Below, piece by piece: positions 1 to 10,339 of a DNA stretch of 31,278 nucleotides. The number at the start of each line of letters is the position of its first letter. Position 1 is the first letter of the stretch. The stretch is from contig LRSR01003818.1 of NCBI GenBank assembly GCA_001579985.1, positions 1 to 31,278 on the forward strand. The letters are read 5' to 3'. The position numbers and the translations under genes were made by a program. The notes below the pieces were generated by a model. It was given only the letters and a program-made list of their open reading frames with translations. It searched no databases and had not been told where the DNA came from. The stretch is from Hypsibius dujardini. Lineage: Eukaryota; Tardigrada; Eutardigrada; Parachela; Hypsibiidae.

Positions 1-639
1 CGGCATGCTGTTGGCATCCTCCGGTTGCTCGCTCGGCCAGATGGACAGGATGCGGAGTGTCGCGGTGAAAGCAACAGCGACGACCTGCAGCGGAGTCTGT
101 TGAGAATCGGGAATGATGTTGGAAACGTTGTTGGCAAAGAAGTTCTTGTTGAGACCCTGACCGTCCGGGGAAAAGACGTTGTGGAAGTTGGCGGAGGGGA
201 CACCGTCAATCAAGGCCTTAAAGCCCATGCTTGGAATCATGTTGTCAGCTACGATACGGACAGCTGAGAGACGGATGATGCCAGGAGCTCCGGATTTGAA
301 AACTCCGGTGTAAGTGGAGTTAGCGAAGGGTCTCAGGGTAGCCTTGGCGCAGGTGCCGAAGGTGTGGATGATCTTCCATTTGCGGCTGTCATAGTCCATC
401 TCATCGTTGGCACAGTTGAAAGATCCCTTGAGGAAGGTTGGGACGAGGAGCTGAGCGGCTTGCAAGGCAGATGGGCCCTCGACGGGCAGGCGACCAGCAG
501 GGTAGGGAGATTGTCTCAGTTGGCCCCATAAAATCTCCTGTTTTGCGCTGGCGGTCTGTTTCTCATAGTTGGGAGGTAGGTATGCCAACACCAGGCTGAT
601 TTGGACGAGGACCAGAAGGAAGATTGTAGGCAGAGACAT
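1..639 (-). CDS. Secreted catalase-superfamily-like protein, 3' end beyond window
   Basis: A single open frame of 213 codons starts at the ATG at 639-637 and is still open at base 1. The first 19 residues (MSLPTIFLLVLVQISLVLA) form a clear signal peptide, so the product is secreted. Further in there is IIHTFGTCAK around residue 90, GIIRLS around residue 117, and MGFKALIDG followed by NFHN around residues 135-150. The order His, Arg-Leu-Ser, Gly-Phe-Lys-Ala matches the distal His, RFS and RGFA blocks of the catalase fold, so I infer a catalase-like, possibly haem-binding, secreted protein. Activity is not shown, and the proximal Tyr region lies outside the window. The codons are GC-rich and regular (many CTC, GCC, AAC), unlike its AT-rich surroundings, and there is no intron in the visible part. 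Both suggest a well-expressed gene. The family name is tentative; the coding call is firm. Confidence 0.8.
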   Translation of the reverse strand, partial: MSLPTIFLLVLVQISLVLAYLPPNYEKQTASAKQEILWGQLRQSPYPAGRLPVEGPSALQAAQLLVPTFLKGSFNCANDEMDYDSRKWKIIHTFGTCAKATLRPFANSTYTGVFKSGAPGIIRLSAVRIVADNMIPSMGFKALIDGVPSANFHNVFSPDGQGLNKNFFANNVSNIIPDSQQTPLQVVAVAFTATLRILSIWPSEQPEDANSMP

Positions 640-1667
640 CGTACGGATTGTTGCAGGGGCTGATTATTCAATGAGGAAAAAGAAAGGTGAGAATGATGAT
701 TGAACAAATCACAGTTGGTCGCTTAAATAGCTTTGTCTGATATTGCTGGAAATTGCTGGGCTGTACTGGTCAACCGAGTGGTTTGGGCAAGACTAGTCAG
801 CCACTTGAAAAGTTCACGAATAGTGCTGTTATTGCGGTCATTGTCAGCGAAACCAGACGTCAGTTTGTCTGCAATCTAGCAAAGAACAGCTGAACGGGAG
901 TGGACAGTCGATACCGTAGGAGGGTCGTCTTTGGTGCAAAGAACTTTTTCGCGATCCTGTTGGTCATTCTAAATGTTCGTTTGTCTCTCGTTTGAGGTAG
1001 GTATTCTGAGTCCGGCCGATTTCATCAGTGAACTAAATGCTTGGAGAAATGAAAGGATGATGGCAACGTACTGGGACAAGATTATATTACTGACGGAACT
1101 ATGCGTCATCGCAGAGTGTAAAGTTTTAACTAATGCGCGTTCCCTTTATGATTAATATGCTCACAAGTGAATTGCTTCCACATTATTCAGATGAAAATTG
1201 AAATTTATAGAAGCCCATTGTTTTTTTTAATATACAGGTAAGCACAAAAGAGACCGGGGAATCTACCAGTATACTTGCATACAAAAGCTTTATCCAGCCA
1301 AGTCGAAACAGCTCGGTGTTTGTGATTTCACATGTACACAATGGTTGTTGCAGTCATCCAGTGAAGCCGATTTGTAGGCCTAGCATTCACACACAGTAAA
1401 CAATCAGCTGATTTTTAGTTGGCTTTAAAATGGCTTCCCAAATGCTCTTACTGTATGGACATGCAGAAATGTGCTGTATGTTAGAAATATCCGCATGATA
1501 AGGTCAGTCTTTAGGACATTACGAGGCGACTTAAACCAGTATGGTAGTAAATTCGTTAATGACGGTATCTTATTTTCGTCCTCATTTTCGTAAATAGTGC
1601 AATAGGCAATAGTGCAATAATTTCGTAAATAGGCAGCCTCATTAGTGGGGATGTGTGTGAATAGACC
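640..1667. other. Intergenic stretch between two minus-strand genes
   Basis: Apart from the core promoter near 692-729, I see no gene. The short open frames have no family motif or splice context. The part from about 1550 to 1667 is downstream of the protease stop codon and is probably its 3' UTR. It contains the short direct repeats ATTTACGAAA and TATTGCACTA. Confidence 0.5.
722..729 (-). promoter_or_regulatory. TATA-like core promoter of the catalase-like gene
   Basis: On the minus strand the sequence reads TATTTAAG about 85 bp before the ATG. An initiator-like TCATCATT lies about 30 bp further on, near 692-700, which is the expected TATA-to-start distance. This is sequence resemblance only. 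Confidence 0.45.
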
Positions 1668-4600
1668 TTAAAACTTATTAGTAAAAATCGTGTCTGTAAT
1701 CCAGTCCGTGACCGAGCCTGTTCGCGCGTATGCCTGCATGTACAATAAATGTGATTACCGACTGAGTTAATGGTAATGTACATATGAAACAGTAATGAAA
1801 AACATTTATTGACATATAAACATGTATATTTTCAACGTACAGCAGGAGTGCCGAGGGAATTGCAGCCAGGAAAGCCGAAACTGACGCTTCCGGCGAGCGA
1901 CCATCTCCCGTCAGGTATCTGACAAGCAAGCGGTCCACCCGAATCGCCGTGGCAACTGTTGGTTAAGCCTAAACGTTCCAGATCAACCACTAAACGACTC
2001 ATTCAGCAGCTCCAAATGAGGATTGAACTCACTGGACACTGTACCGGCGCAAATCATTCGGTCGGTAATGCTATAATCAATTGATAAGTTATTTAGATGA
2101 GAAACAAGATACCGTGGGTACGAGTTTAAACACAAGTATGGCAAAATCTGAAATTAGTAAACTAGTTAATTCTTTTAAGTCAACTTAAAATTAATTATTA
2201 TGAAGTGGTAGTTTTAGTTTATTTTAGTTACTAGAACTGTGAGCCAAAATTAGTTGGCCAATTGCTTTACTTTTTCTCTCACACGTTTTTAGTAAATAAA
2301 AGTTTTAGAGTGAGTCTAGTCAATCATAAACATTTCCGGGCAACTAAAAAACTAAAACACAATTTTTGGTTAAAAGCCGAAAAGTTGTACCTCATCATTT
2401 GTTTTTATATTCAGTACACGTTTGCCATCCGTAGTTGCACGGCGGAACGAGACTTAAATCGGTGCTTACTTTACGTCTAAAATTTCGCAGACACTCCGAT
2501 CAATTACAGGGATATACGTCTGGCGAAGATGATTTGACTCTAATTTAGGGACGGCTGTTGGATTTGGTAAAGGATTTGACTGCAGCGTCTGTCCCCAACC
2601 TGTACACAAATGTGAGTAATAGGCGGATATGGTACACAGCCTGTGCTCAAGAGTTGACGCTTGGCTAACCAGATGCGAGGCATCGTGTTCCAGGCTCAAT
2701 GTCGCTGCCTTGGCGCGGCAAACAGATGGGAGCAATATTTTTTCGAAACGGAATCTGTCCATTGAGCTTCAGTAAGCAATAATCGTAATCGAAACTGTCA
2801 TCTGACCGATATTCTGGATGACTATAAATAAATAAATAAAATAACTCTTTATTTTTTACAAAAATGTCAAGCATCTTTTTGCATTACATTTTGCATGGTG
2901 GCCAATTCAAATGATATTATCTTAGCCCCTACCATATAATCCGTTCAAGGCCCAATGTCACCGCTCGGTCTTCTTCGTCGGATAGTGTTAACAGATGTCC
3001 GCCCAGCCTTGCTGTAACGTAGCTGACTTCAGTGCTGCAATGTGAAACTGCCTTTATACATATATATCTACGGTGAGATTTATTGTGACTTTACTTGCTT
3101 AAAACTCCAGGAACTGGTTCTTTCTCAAAAACAATAAATATCGTATATTTAACATAAATAAGTCTATTTTTTGTTCTTCCATAAAATGGTGTTTTTCTAT
3201 CCATTCTACATATGCAAAGAGACGGTTGTTGAGATGCTGTGTGGCATGTTCTGCTCTTACTCGACAAAGCAATGGGCTGCCGACATAAGCCATCTGAAAG
3301 TGCAACATTTAAAAATGGACACCCGACTCGCAAAGGGCGAAGTACATGTTAGCCTCTTCTGTTACTAGTACCGATCGGACAGGATGGACGCACCGCACCA
3401 CTGAAAACATTTTGATACAATACAATTTCGATGCACCGCAATTTTTTGCCATTTTACCTGATGTCCTCCGTCAAGGAGAGCTGCTTGCCACTGATCATTT
3501 GTGCATCGAAAAAAACATGTGGTATTTATTTCATGATATCCAAAGGGTACTCATGCTATACAGTATAGCGTGCAGTACAACGTACAGGAAGGGAATGTCT
3601 GTTAGCCATGCTTCCTAAAATACAACACTTACTTGGCAAGTATTTTAGATGCCGAATCCCAGTTGATTAAACTTGAAATTTAATGGTGTTCAACATTTAT
3701 TTCATTGTTGTTGTCCCAATGAATGTTTTGGCCAGAATTTCAAATTTGGGTAAACAATGGAAGATTCCAGCTTCCCTAATTTTGACTGTAAAAAGGTCGA
3801 TTTTTAGAAAAGATTTCATTTGATAATTTTTGAAACTAGCTCTGTCAAAATTCAATTTGGAATCAATCATCGTTAGTGAAATTTCTTTTGGATGTTATGA
3901 GGCGAAGCTATCGGTCATTCTTAGGACTCGCAGGAAAATTACGAGTGCATTGCAGAAATGACCCATAATCCCGCCACCTCATACCAAATCATGATTTTGC
4001 CGATGCCAATCTATTTCAAAGTAAATTTTAAAAGGAACTGTGTCAAAAATTACCAAATAATTTTTTTAGGAAATCAACGTTTTGGGAGTCAAAATCAGGG
4101 AAACCAGATTCTTCTGTTGTTTCCCAAACTTGAAATTCTGCAAAAAAATTTTATTGGAACAACAACGGTGAAAATAAATTCTAAAATTATTGCAAATCTG
4201 ATTCTATTAACACAACTTAACGTGGAGTCAATTTGAATTCGGCATTTGAAATACCTCTCCAGTTATTCATTTGACTTTCTTATATGTATTCTTTGCTCTA
4301 CTTTTCTTTATAGACTTGCCCAACTTACCGCCAATAATTCGACTATTGCCAGGGATTGATGCATCCCTCGCAAGAGAAAAATGCGGCACCCCGCAATCGG
4401 GTGCGCAGTAAGCGGCCTTCTCGTCGGACCCATCAGCACAATGGACCACTCCGTCGCAAGCTTCAGAGGGTTGATAGCAGCCCACAAAGTCGTCACATGC
4501 GAACACACTCCTCGCACACGCCACGAGAGAAGCTTCAATAGAGAAGCCGACGGCGTTGTCAAACAAATCCGTTTTGAACATCACCAGAACCTCCTCCGTA

Positions 4601-7495
4601 TCCCTGAAATTATTTGTCTCATAAATCAGTTATTTTTCTCTGCATTTTTTGTAAATATATCAGAAAAGGTTATCCTAAAAGGCCGTAACGGTCGCCTCTT
4701 ATGCTAATTACATGTAGCCAATAAATAAGCATACATCCAACAAGCAAAGCAAACAAACTTTATTTATGTCCGTTATCGTAGATAACAGTCCGGTTCACCT
4801 TCACCAAAATTGAAAATATTCGGTTTTTTTTTAATGAAATGATTTAGCCATTCATGATTTGTCTAGCCATCATTGCTAACTCTTGAGTTTGAAGTCAATC
4901 ATAATGCCTAGTTAGCCTCCCACTTGCTGTCATTAAAAACTAATTGGAATCTGCTCTTTAAAAATTCACTTATTCGCCAAATTGTTACAAATCTACCTAT
5001 GTAACGACCGCTGTTTCATAGCCTTATAAAATCCTCTAATGGCCTTCAAATTTTTTTTTATAGCGCGAGTACATACGGTATTTCAAGTTCCATAGGTGGG
5101 CTCGATCCGCAATAGACAGGGAAGGTGATATTGTTTGTCACGTCGGTTACGGTCAAGGAATCGTCACACCGTGGACCTAGGTTGAATACCATAGGGATAA
5201 GTTGCATGGTAGATCCCCTATGATAAAGAAGTCCCGATTAATTTGGGCTCTTCGCTAATAAAATCATCTAATTACAACTGTCATTTACTTTCGCAAGTTT
5301 CTGATCCGATAGGTCGCGTTATAAGAGTCGTAGTAAGTATTAGGAAAGTTCGGACTCTCGATGCGTTCAACATCGGAATATTCTCGCAGCGTAACCACGT
5401 GTTCTCGCCACGGTGGGATCTCCATGATGGGGGTAGATGTTATATCTGTGAAAGAAAAGTAAGGACAGAAATAAGTGACATCCATCAGTAGCGGTATGGA
5501 GGCAGTACATAAATTCTGTTTTTTATGTTTGTACTTTATTATGTTCAGTTTTTATTATCGACTTTAATCCCAAACACCATTTTTTTCAAAAATAACATTT
5601 TGGATTGAACGGCAGTTTTAGGGATCCAGAGCCCCACCGGACCCTCAGGGTACTCCCATGGGGAGTTGCTTGGGTTGCCACCCAATGTTAATCCAAACGA
5701 GCCTCGGTAAGGAGGTATAAAAATATTCTGTCGTACAGATAACATACTTATACGCCATCCTTTGCCGAGGCCACCGTAATCGGTGCAGAACTGAACAATC
5801 GCTGTGTTGAGTTTTGCGGTGAAGGGGAAAGGCGCCTTATTCCCACAAAATGGCCCTGCAGTAGATTAGTTTAGCACACCATCAACGCTCGTTTTTCCGA
5901 TGCAAACCTGGGCTTCGGGTCATACCATATTTCTCCGCGATAGGAATGTAAACTTTTGCGTCGCATGGATAACGTTGTGCTAGCAGCTTCGCTTCAACTC
6001 CTGGTTCGAAAAAATATATACACATTTACCGTGAGTTTGTTTTTTGTCTTCCAGGAACACTTCCCGATTGGCAAACATGTTCACTAGTCTGATCAACCGG
6101 AATTGTTGGAAGCCAAAGCCGACCACTTGCGAGCATAGCCCCGACGAAGGGCCAGTCACAAAGTGCCATAGGAATATTCTCTCATATATCAGTGAAGGGA
6201 ATATTTTACCCATACATTCAAGTTTAACTGAATTTTTTTGAGTTTGAAATGGTATATTTGTTGGAGCGTAACGGTCAACAATATAAATGAATGCAACGTG
6301 TACAGCTTGGCCAGAATATTTTCTGTCCCAAGTACCCAGCCAGCGTTTACCAGCCTAAACCTATACATGCCTGGCCGAATCGGATCGAATATCGAGACAT
6401 CATCCTCGGGACTGCAAAACAATGTACACACCCCAATGACCGAATTTGAGAGAGATTACAAACAACCAATTCGTACACACCAGCCAACACCGGGTCTTGT
6501 CTTTTCAACATCGAATTCTCCGTCGAAGGCCAGGTGAAGTTGAGTTCCGGGAGGGCCTGTTATGTTCCATCGACAACGCTGCAAAATGTTAGCTCGAACA
6601 AAGGAACGACTATAGATAAAAGGGCTATCTGAAACTGATAAGGGATCTTTTACCAATGCCAGTCTCAGATGGCGGTTGAACTTCTTTCTTGAGAACCTAT
6701 TCCGCTAACATGGTTTTAGAAAATATTAATTACCGAGGACGAGACCTTGTTCAAATCCCAAAATATTAAGAAGTTGAACAATCCACTGGAAGATGCCAAT
6801 AGCAACAACAAACATGTATTTTCTAAATTTTTAATTGACTCGATTGTTTAAATTGACTCAAAATTGACTTGCAAATCGATCGACATCAGCCAGAGATTTT
6901 TCAAACACGAGGTGAAGGAGTTACGGCTTGTAATGAATTGTAATGTCTGGGTTCTGTTAGTGCCCATAGCTCCGCTCCCTCATTTCCGATTTTTGAGGCT
7001 GATGTAAATCAATTCCAAATAAGAGTGTAAATCCGTGGTTGTCAAAATATGACATATAAAATATGAAATAAAAGAATTTGAGAAACTGGTGTTTATTGCA
7101 TGCTTGGACAGGAATATTTCAGGGACTTTCCAAATTGAACAAGGCCTTGTTCCCGGCAAGCAATATTTTTAAAAATCATATTAGGGGAATAGGTTCTCAA
7201 CAAAAAAGTTTGGCCAACATGTGAGAATGGCACTGGCAAATGATCCCTAGTGAGTCATTTACCGTATAGTCCTCGTATGGGGTATCCGCGTCAGACGTAC
7301 CAAAGCTGGAAACATTTGGACCGACAACAACGGTACGGACGCACGGTACAGCATCTACAGTATCCCGCGAGAATCATGGAGCACATTGAGGCATGGGTTC
7401 TTTAGCTAAAGCCTCAAAGGCGAGGTACAAAATGGCTTACCTATAGCTGGGTTAACCGACAAGATCGTAAGTAGTAGTACACAAAGGTGCAGCAT
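1668..7495 (-). CDS. Secreted CUB-CUB-CUB-LDLa-trypsin-like serine protease, 20 exons
   Basis: My exon model, from 5' to 3' on the minus strand, is 7495-7441, 6680-6654, 6628-6481, 6411-6273, 6180-6030, 6000-5926, 5855-5748, 5445-5289, 5217-5077, 4603-4329, 3614-3586, 3490-3458, 3400-3372, 3293-3261, 3034-2933, 2821-2670, 2599-2470, 2070-2033, 1968-1841 and 1733-1668. The total is 2016 nt, 671 aa plus stop, with all phases consistent. Order of parts: signal peptide ([14 protein letters not shown]), CUB1 (about 25-125), CUB2 (about 130-235), CUB3 (about 250-355, with YCGSSPP and [12 protein letters not shown]), an LDLa domain (about 360-400, ending HCADGSDE), activation site SR/IIGG at about 421-426, then the protease domain. 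The triad is His463 (SAAHC), Asp514 (DYDYCLLKL) and Ser617 (GDSGGPL). Asn611 sits where trypsins have Asp189. Least certain are the exon 2 acceptor and the 6273 donor (GTTACG). Expected to act outside the cell, with the CUB and LDLa modules binding partners or ligands. Confidence 0.85.
3735..4240. repeat. Old AT-rich dispersed repeat (family R2), copy 1
   Basis: This fills the long protease intron between 4328 and 3615. It shares diverged but collinear words with 13085-13520 (same orientation) and 23930-24090 (opposite orientation), such as TTTTGACTGTAAAA and CGGTCATTCTT. I see no coding capacity, so it is probably an old non-autonomous transposon. Confidence 0.5.
5545..5735 (-). repeat. Dispersed repeat family R1, copy in a protease intron
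   Basis: Read on the minus strand, the segment has GGCAACCCAAGCAACTC, then GGATCCCTAAAACTGCC and a T/A-rich tail. The same blocks recur in both arms of the inverted repeat at 30300-30650. It lies wholly inside the protease intron 5747-5446. It contains a 66-codon open frame, but the frame has no support as an exon. Confidence 0.6.
6689..7200. mobile_element. 512-bp foldback / TIR element in protease intron 1
   Basis: The two ends are inverted repeats about 65 bp long. The first 15 bases (TTGAGAACCTATTCC) are identical and the rest is about three-quarters identical, including CCTTGTTCAA. There is no coding frame, so it fits a non-autonomous DNA transposon. No target-site duplication is obvious. 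The left end stops 8 bp before protease exon 2, so the intron 3' end is largely element sequence. Confidence 0.8.
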
Positions 7496-7519
7496 CTTTA
7501 CGTGACATCCCATTTCCGA

Positions 7520-8000
7520 CAACAAATACGTAATACGTCAACTTTTACATCAATTCCATCTTGTCTGTGTGCTGCATGAAGTTTTGTGTGACTGCACGCT
7601 TTATGATAAGCACAACAACGTCGCTTACTGCCATCAGCCGTTTTAACAACGCGCCGTGATTATCTTCCATCCAAACCGTGTTAACTGATCCATGGCTGTG
7701 CAACAGATGGCGGATGTAGGGCTGTGTTCAAATTACTTTCCCAACAATAGACCAGCCCAATTCTGATAGCGCATACCTATTTTGAAAATGGCTCAACATA
7801 AAATATCTCAGATGTGTTGTTCGGTCCGTTTAGACGGTTTTAATTGTACAATATGGGTATTAAAAGCTCGCTAATCTCCCTGGTTTTGAAGATAAGCGAG
7901 AAAAGCAACAAAGGGGTTCCTTTTCTCAGTTATCCTCTCGCTAATTATATGCATTTGTTTACGAAGTGATTTATTTAGTTTGGACTAGCAAAGAAGACAC
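7520..8000. repeat. Dispersed / segmentally duplicated non-coding block, copy A
   Basis: Positions about 7663-8000 match about 19085-19530, for example ACTTTCCCAACA followed by AGACCAGCCCAATTCTGATAG. Positions about 7560-7670 match about 14967-15045 plus 15820-15900 (GCATGAAGTTTTGT; ATCAGCCGTTTTA). Translated on the minus strand, the two long copies share residues such as YIR.LLH.H..V..VWM, so the ancestor may have been coding, but stops interrupt it here. Confidence 0.55.
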
Positions 8001-8081
8001 AGCTTCACTTGGGCAAGAACGGAGATTTTCCCTCCCTATCGGAGTGGGTCTATTACAAATGGCTATACATAAATTACAATT

Positions 8082-8327
8082 TTACATTGGGGTCTCGGAT
8101 TGAAATCCCATCCTCAGTTTCAGAAACAAATAAGGAAGAAAAAGATTCCCCACCACTTTTTTTATAGCCCGGGCTTGATTAATTGATGCATCATCCAAGA
8201 TATCCTTGGTGATCTGCATAATGACCCCCACCCACTTGTCGGGGTTCCTCACGTCAGCATTGTTCGACGCAGCTAGCAAGACGGCGGCTACGGCCGAGTC
8301 CAGGTGCTGGATTTGCTGGTGGTACAG
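8082..8327 (-). pseudogene. Duplicated last exon of a helical protein (truncated relative)
   Basis: An acceptor (CTAGAG) is followed by an 82-codon frame starting LYHQQIQHLDSAVAA. Over its first 46 or so residues it is closely similar to the exon at 20855-20619 (LYHQQVQHLGSAVAA). Both share the DKW and QITK motifs, and many differences fall at third codon positions, which suggests past selection as protein. After QITKDI the two diverge completely and this copy reads low-complexity sequence to a TAA. No upstream exons were found next to it, so I treat it as a gene fragment. I do not recognise the family. Confidence 0.5.
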
Positions 8328-8349
8328 CTCTAGCAAATATAAAATCAAC

Positions 8350-9300
8350 TTAGCCGCATGTCATCATTGGCCATGTTTCCTTCTGTTGCTTTTCCAAGAT
8401 AAAACAAAATGGGAAAGATTTAGCTCCCTAAATCTGCTTACAAATATTAACGAATTCTCCGTATTTGGTCTATTTGCCGGACCACGCTCTTTAATTGTGT
8501 GTTCATCGAATCCTTCGTGTAGTCTGCGCGCGGTCCAAAGCGACTATAGATAATGTTGTGCAACATTAGTCTTTTCAATTTCCTTCTTTTTGGTCGATGT
8601 TCTTACTGCCCTTGCCCTGCTTTGAGAAACTTCGAAATTTTGCATTTACTGTGTTGGACAAATTCCGCATTCAAGTAGCTAACGCAAAATATGCGGGTTT
8701 GGTTTTCATGGTCGGCTATTATGCAAACAAAAAGAGTCTAGTGTTTTTATTTCAGTTACATTTTGGAGTAGACAAAGGCAAACGGAATCAATCAGCTAGG
8801 TCGGGGCTGGATGCTGTAGAGCTCAACGGTTCATTTTAGCCATGTTTCCGGCGTCTAGCTGGTAATTTTCAATCTTCACTATTGTGCTGTGTGCCTAAGA
8901 AATGCAGTATGCCGCGAAACTGTTTTCGACATTATTTTCTGGCTGATTGCCGGAGTTTTATTCGAAGATGTTCAAGGTTAATGTTTGTTATGTTATCGTT
9001 TTAATTAATAAATAAGACGCATTTGTGGTTGAATGTCTCAATGTAAGCAAACAGAAAAAGTTCTAAAGTCTGCGACGACGCGCCAATCAAATTGCGTCTA
9101 TTTTAGTGCCGCAAACATTTACGAAATGCAAAAATGGAAACATACTAATTTTCTTTTATTCTCCGTAAAAATAATTGACACACTGTCGATTGATATGAAG
9201 TTCTTACTTTATTTGCCTTGTCCATAACGTATATATTCAATTGCTTTTAAAAACATAATCTTTACGTGACTGATTACCAAAGACAATCTCAAACGAGGAT
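8350..9300. other. No recognisable gene
   Basis: Only short open frames without motifs, signal peptides with continuing exons, or convincing splice context. I see no RNA gene or clear repeat here. Confidence 0.4.
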
Positions 9301-9310
9301 AAAAACCGCC

Positions 9311-9451
9311 ATGTTCTCCGACAAACTGCTCCATCGTATTGTGACTTGCATTACTGTGCTAGAGATTATTCTTAGTTATAATGCTTCAGCTCGACATATC
9401 GAGATCATTACCATCTCACCGTACAGTTTTATTGTTGATCTAGTCTTCGTT
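9311..9451 (+). pseudogene. Orphan first exon of the short-tailed ANF-receptor family
   Basis: The frame starts at the ATG at 9311 with a signal peptide, then reads RHIEIITISPYSFIVDL. The complete receptor at 26646 has RHIEIITLMPYNFSVNL at the same distance from its start. Similarity stops after about 45 codons, where the sequence runs into a segment (about 9447-9493) shared with about 23715-23757. The rest of exon 1 and all later exons are missing nearby, so this is a truncated duplicate. Confidence 0.65.
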
Positions 9452-9493
9452 AGCCCACTTTTTTAGGAAAGGATGGCCCGGGTCAATGTTGAA
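9447..9493 (+). repeat. Short dispersed repeat, also at 23715-23757
   Basis: Both sites share CCCACTTTTTT, AGGAAA and then GCCCGGGTCAATGT in the same orientation. Here it truncates the receptor exon fragment, so it may be the edge of an inserted element or a rearrangement breakpoint. Confidence 0.5.
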
Positions 9494-9539
9494 CTAGTGA
9501 CGAGTTTTGCAGCAAAATCTTTTTTAGTCCCAAGTTTCA

Positions 9540-9575
9540 CGTGTCGTTATGTCGTGAAGTCATCATAATGACACG
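9540..9575. repeat. Hairpin at one end of a possible larger inverted-repeat region
   Basis: GTGTCGTTATG, a short loop, then CATAATGACAC form an 11-bp stem with one G-T wobble. The flanking motif ATGCTCGTGTC at about 9618 recurs inverted near 11430-11450, each beside further GTCATT words. The two places may be remnants of the ends of one 2-kb element. Evidence is weak. Confidence 0.35.
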
Positions 9576-10140
9576 ATGACGTAATGACATTATATATGCT
9601 AGCCTAGCATCTCTTTCAGATGCTCGTGTCATTGTGTCATTGAATCTCCGAAAGATTCATGAACAGTCAGAGTGACTCGCGAGGGTGACGCTTCGCTCGA
9701 GAGGTTGATGGACTGTGGACAGAAAGTGGACGTTTTTCTGGAAGTTGTCCAATTTGCAACGAAGGTGTATGGTCTATCCGGTGAATGCTTCATCCGAACG
9801 AAATCCAATACACGCAGAAACGTGCAGATCTGGTGGAGAACTAGTATGATAGTATGCAAATCCGAAAAATAGACATATGTAATTGCTTTTTTAGGAACAT
9901 CTTTTTTCGAGGACGTTTCTCAAAAACGGGGTTTTCGAGTCAGAAATCTTCCGAAACCCTCATTTGTTTGACGAGTGCTAAAAATAAAATAAATGATAAG
10001 CCGTTCCGAACCGACGGCTGGAGTCACGAAATGCATGTAATCATTCTGGAAAGTCGACGGTATCTATCCCAAGGTCGATTTTTGTTTCAATAGTAAAATC
10101 ATAGCACTTTTGGGCGAAAAAAAGGATAATTTACAGGAGT

Positions 10141-10335
10141 ATCGTCGTTCGTCTGTCCGTCCCCTCGTTAGCCCATCCGCTCGCCCGTCCGCCACTTCTT
10201 CTGTCGTTTAGAATATTCTTCCGTACGTTCGTTCGTCCTTCCACTCGTCCTTCGCCTGGTCGTCTTTCCGCTCGGCAGTTCCTTCGTTTGGCCATCCAGC
10301 CTTGCCGTCATATGTCTTGCCGTCCGTTTGCTGTG
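10141..10335. repeat. Strand-asymmetric C/T-rich degenerate minisatellite
   Basis: Almost 200 bp of degenerate 4-8 bp units built on CGTCC / CGTTCGTC, with very few purines except G in CG. A purine-rich tract of GGAAA-type units follows on the same strand at about 10475-10535. I see no gene. Confidence 0.6.
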
Positions 10336-10339
10336 AGGG

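Noticed and set aside
3091-3333. Two overlapping minus-strand frames (80 and 69 aa) as genes
   Set aside because: They run through the catalytic-His exon 3293-3261 in the wrong frame and read across its donor GTAAGA.
4356-4707. Plus-strand frames of 61 and 108 aa
   Set aside because: They are the antisense shadow of the LDLa-containing exon 4603-4329, whose cysteine pattern is unmistakable.
5545-5745. 66-codon minus-strand frame inside a protease intron as an extra exon
   Set aside because: The flanking exons join in phase without it (A/GTATGT to TTTCACAG/AT), and the same DNA recurs at 30.3-30.6 kb as a repeat.
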